NCBI GenBank assembly: GCA_002869605.1
Contig: PKUI01000114.1
Coordinates: 1-18,247, forward strand
DNA from: Desulfuromonas sp.
Lineage (GTDB): Bacteria > Desulfobacterota > Desulfuromonadia > Desulfuromonadales > SZUA-401
Reading direction: 5' to 3'
DNA: 18,247 bases
Part shown: positions 7,781-13,971 of the stretch, piece by piece
How positions within the stretch are numbered: position 1 is the stretch's first letter
How the letters are laid out: every line of letters begins with the position of its first letter
The notes under the pieces: model-generated
What the model saw: only the letters and a program-made list of their open reading frames with translations
Told to the model about the DNA's origin: nothing
Databases searched by the model: none
Position numbers and translations under genes: made by a program

Positions 7781-8161
7781 ATGCACGCCAAGCTCAGTCG
7801 CTACATGACCACTCTCGGATTGTTCGCCATGATCTTTTATGGCAGCATGATGGCGATGGGGGTAATGTCGGTCGATATGATGCCGCAATTTCTAGTGTCG
7901 GCGGTGATCTTTCTGACCTCGGGGCGCATCATGCGTAAGGCCGCGAAGCGCATGCGTGGTCCAAAACGCTTTGATCCACGCATTAGCGCCATCGAGCCGA
8001 CGGCCGCTGATCTCAAGCATCCGATTCTCGAATGGGTTGCGGCGGTCAGCGTGCTGCTGGTGATGGCGGTAGCGCTGATGAAGCCGGTCGATTTAACCAT
8101 CTCGGATGCCTGGCATGACCTGAAGGTCGATGACCTCTACTACTCCGCCACGGTCCCCTAG
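7781..8161 (+). CDS. Small Met-rich membrane protein, unknown function
   Basis: The product is 126 aa and I do not recognise the family. The frame is open further upstream, but the ATG at 7781 has AAAGGGG about 5 nt before it and lies downstream of the promoter candidate. Two adjacent hydrophobic segments are seen at about 8-28 and 33-48. The first is unusually methionine-rich (MIFYGSMMAMGVMSVDMM). A basic loop follows (GRIMRKAAKRMRGPKR), then a third hydrophobic segment at about 85-101 (WVAAVSVLLVMAVALM), and an acidic, aromatic tail. The positive loop between segments 2 and 3 suggests it faces the cytoplasm. It is alone between its promoter and a strong terminator, so it is probably monocistronic. 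Its location between two Cache-type sensors may be coincidence. Confidence 0.75.
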   Translation: MHAKLSRYMTTLGLFAMIFYGSMMAMGVMSVDMMPQFLVSAVIFLTSGRIMRKAAKRMRGPKRFDPRISAIEPTAADLKHPILEWVAAVSVLLVMAVALMKPVDLTISDAWHDLKVDDLYYSATVP

Positions 8162-8181
8162 GGAAACGAATTATGGATTTT

Positions 8182-8206
8182 AAGCCGCCTTTGTGCGGCT
8201 TTTTTT
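8182..8206 (+). terminator. Rho-independent terminator after the small membrane protein gene
   Basis: Stem AAGCCGC / GCGGCTT with a 6-nt loop, followed by a run of T ending at 8206. It lies 20 nt after the stop codon and just before the cyclase ribosome-binding site. Confidence 0.88.
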
Positions 8207-8232
8207 GTGCCCGTTTGATCCAAGGAGGGAGT

Positions 8233-10269
8233 ATGCGCTGGTCGATTCAAACGATCCTGATAACCGGTGTTACCAGCTTGATCGTAGTGCTGGTGACAGT
8301 GATCATGTTGTCGAGTTATTGGCGCTCGGAAGAGGCGCTCACCCGTCTGGCTCGCAACATCATGGGCAACATCTCTGAGTACACCGTTGACAAGACCGAA
8401 GGCTTTTTGAACCCAGCCATGGAGGCTGCAGACCTTGCACGCAAGCTGACCAACAGTGACATTCTTAGTGAAGGGGACAGCCGCCAGATGTCCCGCTTCT
8501 TCTACAACCAGCTCACCGTTTATCCACATTTCGCCGGGATCTACATCGGCAAGCCGGATGGAAGTTTTATCTACGTCAATCGTGACAACTCGCGTGTCCC
8601 CAGGGGGTTCCGGGTCAAAGTTATCAGCCAGAACAAGGGCGTACGCGATGTCGAAATGCACTACTACGATGAGAGCTTTGCGCCGCTCGATTGGATCAAG
8701 TCCCCTTCCGATGTCTACGACCCCCGGGAACGCCCCTGGTACCGCTCGGCGATCAAGACCGATGAGTTGATCTGGACTCCGGCCTATCTCTTCTTTACCT
8801 CGCAGATACCGGGTGTTACAGCGGCCCGGGCCGTCTATGGACAGGATGGTCATTTCGTCGGTGTCGTCGGTATCGATATAGAAATCGGTGAACTTTCCTC
8901 GTTTATCTCCCGGCTCAAGATTGGGCGGGCCGGCAAGGCGCTGGTGATCGATCAGCAGGGCAAGGTGATCGCCTTCCCCGAGGTCGAGATGCTCAGGCAC
9001 CAGGATGACCAGGGGCGGGCCGATCTTCCACTGATCAAGGAGTTACAGGATCCGGTCAGCCGTGATGCGTACAATTCTCTGCAGGCTCGGCATGGTGACG
9101 GGCTGGAGCTCGCTGTTCCGGTGTTTACGCGTTTCACCTCTTCCGGGACCAAATATCATGCGATGTTCACCCCTTTCAAAAACCCCAAATGGCCATGGGT
9201 CATCGGGGTTTTTATGCCGGAAGACGATTTTCTCGCCGAACTTAAGCAGAACCAGATCTACAACGGGGTAACCGCTGCGCTGATCACCCTGCTGGCGCTG
9301 TTTCTGGTGATGCTGCTCTCGACGCGTATCAAGGGGATGTTTCGCAACTTGACCGAGCAGTTCGAGGCCGTGCGCAACCTCGAGATGCAGGGGGACATCG
9401 ACACGAAGAGCAGGATTGTCGAAGTTCAGCGGCTCTCTGAGTCGTTTAATCATCTCAAGCAGAGCCTACGTCTGGTTGAGCAGTATGTCCCCAAGGAGGT
9501 GGTGCGCAGTCTGCTTTCCGATCAGCACACTCCTGACAAGGAGACTCGTGATCTTACGGTGCTGTTTACCGATATTGAGGGTTTTTCAGCTATTGCCGAA
9601 CAGATACCTGCAAATCAGATCGTTGAAGACCTGAATGAATACTTCGAGGAGATTGCATGTAGCGTACATGAGTGCGAGGGAACCATTGATAAGTATATCG
9701 GCGACTCGGTGATGGCGTTCTGGGGAGCCCCCAAGGCGACCGAAGATCATGCGCGGCAGGCGTGCGAGGCGGCGTTGATTATTCGTGACCGCATAGCTCG
9801 ACTCAATCGTGCCTGGAAGGGGCAATACAAGCATGAATTTCGTACTCGAATCGGTATCTGCTCAGGCGATGTGGTCATCGGTAATATCGGTTCCTCACGT
9901 CGTACTTCCTATACCGTGATCGGCGACAACGTCAACCTTGCCAGCCGACTGGAGCGCCTGAATAAGGAGTTTGCCACGCAGATTATCCTTGATGAGGCGA
10001 CCCGGAAAGAGATCGGTGACGAGTTTGTGGTCCGCCGCCTTGGGGCGATTCAAGTGCGGGGCAGAAAGAAGCAGGTTGATGTGTATGAACTGGTTGGCTA
10101 CTCTGGCCAGGTAGGTCGTGAAGTGCTTGAGAGCATCAGATTATACGAGCAGGTTTCGGAGCTTCTCTTCCGCGATGAAATCGATGCTGCTCGTGCTATT
10201 CTCAAGGATGTTTCGCACGAGCAGTGCGAAGATCTCCCCCTTAAAAAACAGATTGAAGCTCTTTTGTAG
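8233..10269 (+). CDS. Membrane-bound class III adenylate cyclase with periplasmic Cache sensor
   Basis: The product is 678 aa. The frame extends 60 nt upstream across the preceding terminator, but AAGGAGG sits 4 nt before the ATG at 8233, so that start is chosen. Layout: TM1 at about 8-26; a double-Cache-like periplasmic domain at about 35-330 (GIYIGKPDGSFIYVNRD, DPRERPWY at 164-171, GVVGIDIEI); TM2 at about 343-363; a HAMP-like linker; catalytic domain from about 440 to 620. The metal-binding aspartates are Asp447 (FTDIEGF) and Asp491 (DKYIGDSVM). Lys487 is the adenine-selecting lysine, Thr561 takes the second purine-contact position (the class IIIb pattern), and Asn568 and Arg572 are the transition-state residues. 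It should make cAMP from ATP in response to an external ligand. A helical tail (about 630-678) follows the cyclase domain. It appears to be a single-gene unit with a terminator at 10292. Confidence 0.93.
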   Translation: MRWSIQTILITGVTSLIVVLVTVIMLSSYWRSEEALTRLARNIMGNISEYTVDKTEGFLNPAMEAADLARKLTNSDILSEGDSRQMSRFFYNQLTVYPHFAGIYIGKPDGSFIYVNRDNSRVPRGFRVKVISQNKGVRDVEMHYYDESFAPLDWIKSPSDVYDPRERPWYRSAIKTDELIWTPAYLFFTSQIPGVTAARAVYGQDGHFVGVVGIDIEIGELSSFISRLKIGRAGKALVIDQQGKVIAFPEVEMLRHQDDQGRADLPLIKELQDPVSRDAYNSLQARHGDGLELAVPVFTRFTSSGTKYHAMFTPFKNPKWPWVIGVFMPEDDFLAELKQNQIYNGVTAALITLLALFLVMLLSTRIKGMFRNLTEQFEAVRNLEMQGDIDTKSRIVEVQRLSESFNHLKQSLRLVEQYVPKEVVRSLLSDQHTPDKETRDLTVLFTDIEGFSAIAEQIPANQIVEDLNEYFEEIACSVHECEGTIDKYIGDSVMAFWGAPKATEDHARQACEAALIIRDRIARLNRAWKGQYKHEFRTRIGICSGDVVIGNIGSSRRTSYTVIGDNVNLASRLERLNKEFATQIILDEATRKEIGDEFVVRRLGAIQVRGRKKQVDVYELVGYSGQVGREVLESIRLYEQVSELLFRDEIDAARAILKDVSHEQCEDLPLKKQIEALL

Positions 10270-10291
10270 CGATTTCTCGTACCATTGGAAC

Positions 10292-10320
10292 AAAAAAGGC
10301 TGCCAGGGGCAGCCTTTTTT
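10292..10320 (+). terminator. Rho-independent terminator after the cyclase gene
   Basis: Stem GGCTGCC / GGCAGCC with an AGG loop, preceded by six A and followed by six T, so it could work in both directions. Confidence 0.9.
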
Positions 10321-10455
10321 GTCGCAAGTGGGTAAATGGTAGAAATTTGCAGAGATCAGAAATAGCCTGGTATATAGTGTGCGGGCAAGGTCGGGGGGCG
10401 CTTGTTTAAGGCGCAGAATGTTGTCTCTTTATTGGTTCAGTTTGGATGATTTGGG

Positions 10456-11457
10456 ATGGTAAGAGTACTTTTGTGTGTCGCTTGTTTGTTGTGTTTGGCT
10501 TCATCTGTTGCTGCAGAAGTGGCCCTTTCTCCTTTTTACACGCGCAACATGAATCCCTTTGTGAGTATTTACGGTTTGCCCGCGGCCGAAAGGGCTAAAT
10601 TAGTCAATGAGGGCCAGCTGGAAAGCCGTTTGGTCATCGATGTGGCGAATGATTTTACGTATTCGTCGAATGCCAATGAACTGGTGGACCTGGATGGAGA
10701 AACGTATCGAGGTACGTTTGTTTTCCGCTGGGGAGTTGATGAGTCCTTAGAGCTCGGGCTCGACGTGCCTCTGCAGAGGCACAGTGGTGGAACCCTGGAT
10801 GGTTTTATTGAGGACTGGCATTCTACGTTTTCCTTGTACGACGGTGGGAGAGATGAAAAACCAAAAGATCAACTTCGCTATGAATATCAGAGTGTAGACG
10901 ATCAATCTTCAACTGTTGATAGCACAGGTTTCGCATTAGGAGATGTCCTGGTCAGTTGTGCCTGGCAAACAGCTTATGATGCGGATGAAAATGGCGAGTA
11001 TTCCTCAAGTATCCGTAGTAGCGTAAAATTGCCATCCGGGGAAAGCGGTGATCTGAATGGAAGTGGTTCTCTGGATGCCTCTATACGCTTTAACTCGGGA
11101 TGGATAGGTAATCGCAACAAAGATAATACACTTGCTTTATTTACGAGTATTGGTGCCCTCTATCTGGGGCGGGGAGATGTTATTCCCTCCCGTCAGCGGC
11201 ACTGGGTGGGGTTCGGTTCTGTGGCAACGGCCTGGCAGGTTTTTGAGCGTGTGGCTGTAAAGATGCAACTGGACGGGCATACGCCTTTTTATAATAGCTC
11301 ATTGAGGCAACTCGGAGACGCGTCGGTTCAATTGGTTATAGGGGGCGTCTATACTCCCCTCGACGATGTGTCGATCGATTTTGGTGTGAGCGAAGATGTC
11401 GTAATCGATACAGCCTCAGATGTTGTGTTCCATTTATCCGTGGCGAAACTCTTTTGA
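10456..11457 (+). CDS. DUF3187-like outer-membrane beta-barrel protein, function unknown
   Basis: The product is 333 aa. Residues 1-20 form a clear signal peptide (LLCVACLLCLASSVAA, cleavage likely before EVALSP). The mature protein opens with SPFYTRNMNPFVSIYGLP and continues with alternating polar/hydrophobic segments and many Gly/aromatic turns, ending in Phe after HLSVAKLF, the usual mark of an outer-membrane barrel. This resembles the DUF3187 family, which I assign with moderate confidence. A long Asp/Ser-rich loop (about residues 127-160) may be surface-exposed. The ATG at 10456 has only a weak upstream GGG, and no better in-frame start is visible. The gene is noticeably AT-richer than its neighbours. 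I see no operon partner. It could be a porin-like or structural surface protein. Confidence 0.75.
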   Translation: MVRVLLCVACLLCLASSVAAEVALSPFYTRNMNPFVSIYGLPAAERAKLVNEGQLESRLVIDVANDFTYSSNANELVDLDGETYRGTFVFRWGVDESLELGLDVPLQRHSGGTLDGFIEDWHSTFSLYDGGRDEKPKDQLRYEYQSVDDQSSTVDSTGFALGDVLVSCAWQTAYDADENGEYSSSIRSSVKLPSGESGDLNGSGSLDASIRFNSGWIGNRNKDNTLALFTSIGALYLGRGDVIPSRQRHWVGFGSVATAWQVFERVAVKMQLDGHTPFYNSSLRQLGDASVQLVIGGVYTPLDDVSIDFGVSEDVVIDTASDVVFHLSVAKLF

Positions 11458-11469
11458 AACGGGTTGGTG

Positions 11470-11502
11470 GGCCTGGTTTTGTTGAACAACATGAAACAGG
11501 CC
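11470..11502 (+). repeat. Hairpin 12 nt after the outer-membrane protein gene
   Basis: GGCCT and AGGCC close a stem with inner complementary runs TTT/AAA and GTT/AAC around a GAAC loop. No T-run follows, so it is more likely a 3'-end stabilising structure than an intrinsic terminator. Confidence 0.5.
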
Positions 11503-11615
11503 ATACAGAATCAAAAGAAACGTAAAAATGGTATCCTGTCGTGAGCACAGAGGGTTAACTTTTGCGCGAAAGGGCATGTCATTGGTCTCTGTGTGCAATT
11601 TCATGGCGAAGCATT

Positions 11616-11642
11616 TGTCCTGAAAGGACAGGGTTCCCTGTC
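11616..11642. repeat. Two overlapping inverted repeats sharing one arm
   Basis: TGTCCT-GAA-AGGACA (11616-11630) and GACAGGG-TT-CCCTGTC (11627-11642) are both perfect. They share 11627-11630, so in RNA only one can form fully at a time. Confidence 0.7.
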
Positions 11643-11688
11643 AAGAAGAGAAAGATGGCTTTGTCGGTATAAACATTGTGATGCTGTT

Positions 11689-11726
11689 CAGAATAATAAA
11701 CGCCGCCAAGGCGTTTTTTTATTCTG
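11689..11726 (+). terminator. Rho-independent terminator without an obvious adjacent gene
   Basis: Core stem AAACGCC / GGCGTTT with a GCCAA loop (11698-11716) and seven T up to 11720. The stem can be extended outward by CAGAAT / ATTCTG with a mismatch and a bulge. It lies 230 nt after the outer-membrane gene stop, so it ends either a long 3' UTR or an independent small RNA. Confidence 0.8.
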
Positions 11727-11799
11727 TAGGGTTTTAAGGCATCAGGCGAGCTAGCCGATTTAGGGGGACCGTTCAAACAGGTCATCCATGTATGGCTGG

Positions 11800-11826
11800 A
11801 TTTCGACTCAGCGAGTCATGCGAAAT
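11800..11826. repeat. Interrupted dyad ATTTCG ... CGAAAT
   Basis: Outer arms ATTTCG and CGAAAT flank an inner GACTC-AGC-GAGTC dyad. It lies just beyond the transporter terminator and between the two facing terminators. Confidence 0.5.
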
Positions 11827-11833
11827 TTCGTAT

Positions 11834-11862
11834 AAAAAAATGGCCCCGCCGAAGCGGGGCCA
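11834..11862 (-). terminator. Rho-independent terminator of the OFA-family transporter gene
   Basis: On the minus strand a 9-bp stem TGGCCCCGC / GCGGGGCCA with a TTCG tetraloop is followed by seven T. It lies about 40 nt after the transporter stop. Confidence 0.92.
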
Positions 11863-11903
11863 ACAGAGATGCGCAGATGCGCATGCAGAGGCTGTATAGA
11901 GGT

Positions 11904-13193
11904 TTAGTCGATGGCGAGATCCTCTTCCTCGTACTCCTCGGCGTCGGTTGCCAGAGCTTCCGTAGCCACGGTAGCCGGCTTGGAGGTCAGGGTCATGGTG
12001 ACGATGGCGCCTGCGGTGAGCATGACGCCTGCAGCGATGAACGAAGCAGAGAAGCTGCCGGTCGAGGTTTTGAGCATCTCGGCGACGCGGGACAGGACGA
12101 TGCCGCCGACGCCCCAGGCCGAGAAGAGGATGCCGTAGTTCATGCCGTAGTTCTTGAAGCCGTAGTAGTCTTTGGCGAACGAGGGGAAGAGTGCCAGGTT
12201 GGTGCCGTAGTTAAAGACCATGAAGCAGACCAGCAGGGTTACCAGGACCGGGTTGCCGCCGTTAAGGACCGTGGTCGCGGAGAACATCAGAACTGCCTGG
12301 AAAGAGAGCATGATGGCGAGGGTCTTGGCACGACCGAATTTGTCCGAGACCAGGCCGGCAATCACGCGACCCGAGGCATTGCCAACGGCCATCAACATGA
12401 CGGCAACGTAGGCCATGTCGCCCATGCTTGCCTTGGCCAACCCCTTGGCGCTGCCGATAACCATCAGGCCGGCACCGGCGCCGATGAAGAACAGGGTCCA
12501 CAGGGTGTAGAACGACGGGGTCTTGAGCATCTGCAGAGGGGTCATGTCGTTGCTCGGCGCGGCTGCGGTAGACTTGGCCGGGCCTGCCGGGACGTAGCCT
12601 TCAGGAGGGTTCTGCAGCATCAGGGCGAAACCGCAAACGACGATGGTAAAGGCGATGCCGAAGTAGAGCATCGATTGTTGCAGGCCGTAGGCGGCCAGGA
12701 GGTACTTGGCCAGCGGGGCGATGTAGATCGAGGCGAGTCCGAAACCGGCGACGACGATACCGGCGATCATGCCGGTCTTGGCCGACGAGAACCACTTCAG
12801 GGCCGGCGGGGTAGCGGCGCAGTAGCCGAAACCGAGACCGAGGCCGGTGAGTACGCCGAAGCCGGCGATCCATGCCGAGTAAGCGGTGGACTGGGAAACC
12901 AGGATGAAGCCGGCGCCGACCAGCAGGCCGCCGATGATCGCGGTAACCTTGGGCCCGAACTTGTCGAGAACTTTACCGCCGATGATCATGGCGAGTGCGA
13001 ACATCAGGCAGGCGACACCGTAAGGGTCGTTGACCGAGGTCTTGTCCCAGGTGAAAGGGCCACCGGCAGTGATAGAATCGACGATGGCGCCTTTGAAAAT
13101 ACTCCAGGTGTAAAGAATTCCGAGAGCCAGGTTGATGCCGAGGCCGGCGATAACAACGGACCAGCCTTTGTTCTTGATGGTGTTGGTAGACAT
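11904..13193 (-). CDS. OFA-family MFS transporter (oxalate/formate antiporter-like)
   Basis: The product is 429 aa, starting at the ATG at 13193, which has AGGAGG at 6-nt spacing (the frame stays open upstream, see the cysteine-rich ORF). Twelve hydrophobic helices are readable, with the OFA-type opening GINLALGILYTWSIFKGAI in TM1, the MFS loop motif GGKVLDKFGPK (72-82) and its repeat in the second half, GLVSDKFGRAK (280-290). Arg276 in SGRVIAG sits where OxlT has its substrate arginine. The TM11 segment NYGILFSAWG has no lysine, although OxlT uses Lys355 in that helix, so oxalate is not assured. Related carboxylates such as formate, lactate or pyruvate are possible. A Pro/Ala-rich central loop lies at about 196-215, and the C-terminal tail is very acidic (DAEEYEEEDLAID). 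It probably imports or exchanges a small carboxylate across the inner membrane. Confidence 0.88.
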   Translation of the reverse strand: MSTNTIKNKGWSVVIAGLGINLALGILYTWSIFKGAIVDSITAGGPFTWDKTSVNDPYGVACLMFALAMIIGGKVLDKFGPKVTAIIGGLLVGAGFILVSQSTAYSAWIAGFGVLTGLGLGFGYCAATPPALKWFSSAKTGMIAGIVVAGFGLASIYIAPLAKYLLAAYGLQQSMLYFGIAFTIVVCGFALMLQNPPEGYVPAGPAKSTAAAPSNDMTPLQMLKTPSFYTLWTLFFIGAGAGLMVIGSAKGLAKASMGDMAYVAVMLMAVGNASGRVIAGLVSDKFGRAKTLAIMLSFQAVLMFSATTVLNGGNPVLVTLLVCFMVFNYGTNLALFPSFAKDYYGFKNYGMNYGILFSAWGVGGIVLSRVAEMLKTSTGSFSASFIAAGVMLTAGAIVTMTLTSKPATVATEALATDAEEYEEEDLAID

Positions 13194-13511
13194 GGGTTCC
13201 TCCTTGGAATGTATGGTTTGTGTTCCGTATCGTGCGGACATCGTTCTTATTTGAAATGGTAGTGGCCAGTTGACCTTGAACGGTTTAATCAGCGGCCGCT
13301 GATGTGTGTTTGGCCGCTGAGGATTACCGGAGACGGTTGCCATGGGCAGGTCGTGGCGCACTTTGGTCTGTTCATATTTGGGGCAGCTGCAAAAGCTGGC
13401 CGTGCAATACTGGATGATCATCGATACATCGTGGCTCGAGATGTAACCGGTGCCGGTTTCGCATCCCTGTTCGCCAGATTTGTAGAGTGGGCAGATTTCC
13501 CGTTTCGCCAT
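13194..13511 (-). CDS. Cysteine-rich small ORF, open in frame into the transporter gene
   Basis: An ATG at 13511-13509 is preceded by AGGA at 8-nt spacing. The first ~48 codons read as a compact protein with five cysteines: MAKREICPLYKSGEQGC, then QYCTASFCSCPKYEQ, spacing C-x9-C-x18-C-x4-C-x-C, which suggests metal or Fe-S binding. There is no stop before the transporter, so formally it is a 106-residue N-terminal extension in the same frame. Codons 50-106 look less protein-like, contain a 16-bp palindrome, and end at the transporter's own strong ribosome-binding site. Three readings remain: a separate small protein whose stop has been lost, a true N-terminal domain, or a leader peptide. I recall short Cys-rich proteins of this look in related bacteria but cannot name a family. 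The true 3' end is therefore uncertain. Confidence 0.5.
13288..13303. repeat. 16-bp perfect palindrome ATCAGCGGCCGCTGAT
   Basis: A fully self-complementary 16-mer lies about 95 bp upstream of the transporter start. Its half GGCCGCTGA recurs at 13312-13320. It could be an operator or an mRNA hairpin between the cysteine-rich ORF and the transporter. Confidence 0.65.
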
Positions 13512-13549
13512 GATCATCATCCTGTTGTTTATTGATGCTGGCTGTATAC

Positions 13550-13565
13550 GCAACCGCTATACCAA
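13550..13565 (-). promoter_or_regulatory. Candidate sigma-54 (-24/-12) promoter for the Cys-rich ORF/transporter
   Basis: The minus strand reads TTGGTATAGCGGTTGC, with GG and GC separated by exactly 10 nt and TGG/TTGC by 8 nt, as in the RpoN consensus TGGCAC-N5-TTGC. Two positions of the -24 element differ (TAT for CAC). The start point would be near 13538, about 27 nt upstream of the ORF's ATG. Enhancer-like dyads lie upstream at suitable distance. Confidence 0.5.
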
Positions 13566-13660
13566 TGTTCTAATTTTTTGTAGTTTTGCTAAAAAACGTT
13601 TTAGAAACAGCTTGTTGTGGAGGAGCTGGTGCTTTTTTGACAATCGCTGGGGTGCGTTGT

Positions 13661-13678
13661 TTTTGCATTCGTGCAAAA
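13661..13678. promoter_or_regulatory. Dyad site 1: TTTTGCA-TTCG-TGCAAAA
   Basis: A perfect 7+7 inverted repeat centred about 131 bp upstream of the predicted sigma-54 start point, a usual distance for an enhancer-binding activator. Confidence 0.6.
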
Positions 13679-13780
13679 GAGTGAAGTCCGGTAATGGGGG
13701 GAGGTTTGTCTCTCCCGGTGGCGTCGTATTTCGGGCGAGGTCAGTCTACAAGAGGGATTGGTGGTTTGCTTAGGCGGTGG

Positions 13781-13796
13781 TTTGCAGTGTTGCAAG
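13781..13796. promoter_or_regulatory. Dyad site 2: TTTGCA-GTGT-TGCAAG
   Basis: A second copy with one mismatch in the outer base pair and the same 4-bp spacer as sites 1 and 3. Confidence 0.5.
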
Positions 13797-13813
13797 GAGG
13801 AAAACAGGGGTTG

Positions 13814-13829
13814 TTTGCACAATTGCAAA
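13814..13829. promoter_or_regulatory. Dyad site 3: TTTGCA-CAAT-TGCAAA
   Basis: A perfect 6+6 inverted repeat, centred 33 bp (about three helical turns) from site 2, which would place both on the same face of the DNA. Confidence 0.55.
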
Positions 13830-13916
13830 AAGAACAGGTGGACAGGGCTGTCAGTAGCCAAGAAGGCGCGTGCAGCTTGCTTTTACAGGGGAAATGGGCT
13901 AGTTTGCCTGCCTGTC

Positions 13917-13944
13917 CCGGGGATTCCCCGGATGGTTTCTTTTT
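13917..13944 (+). promoter_or_regulatory. Leader hairpin with U-rich tail upstream of proS
   Basis: CCGGGG-ATT-CCCCGG (13917-13931) is followed after ATGG by TTTCTTTTT (13936-13944), ending 27 nt before the proS ATG. The 4-nt gap makes it an imperfect terminator. It may be an attenuator or may stop transcription coming from upstream. I see no T-box consensus in the leader. Confidence 0.4.
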
Positions 13945-13971
13945 AGACTTATTTCGCGAGGTGGACGAACG

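Larger units (their letters stand above)
11458..11833. other. About 375 bp of non-coding DNA with several hairpins
   Basis: No convincing gene is seen here on either strand. The stretch is AT-rich and holds a hairpin after the outer-membrane gene, two overlapping inverted repeats at 11616-11642, a terminator-like hairpin with seven T at 11689-11726, and a dyad at 11800-11826. A small RNA ending near 11720 is possible. Confidence 0.6.
13512..13971. other. 460-bp divergent control region between the Cys-rich ORF and proS
   Basis: I see no gene here. The region holds a -24/-12 promoter candidate facing left, three TTTGCA-N4-TGCAAA dyads, and a GC-rich hairpin just before proS. The left third is AT-rich (13561-13610). 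Confidence 0.65.

Noticed and set aside
10320..10455. A cyclic-dinucleotide (GEMM) riboswitch before the outer-membrane protein gene
   Set aside because: These are common in related bacteria, but I could not find the conserved GEMM core in this leader.
11579..11785. A 68-codon minus-strand frame in the non-coding stretch after the outer-membrane gene
   Set aside because: No ribosome-binding site, no recognisable motif, and it runs through a strong terminator hairpin and the overlapping inverted repeats.
11877..13262. A 461-codon open frame on the plus strand opposite the transporter
   Set aside because: Its translation is Gly/Glu/His/Asp-rich with no domain, the opposite strand encodes a clear 12-helix transporter with a good ribosome-binding site, and the frame is a typical GC-rich antisense shadow.
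13800..13971. T-box riboswitch upstream of proS
   Set aside because: The conserved T-box sequence (AGGGTGG-type) is absent, and the hairpin lacks the antiterminator arrangement.
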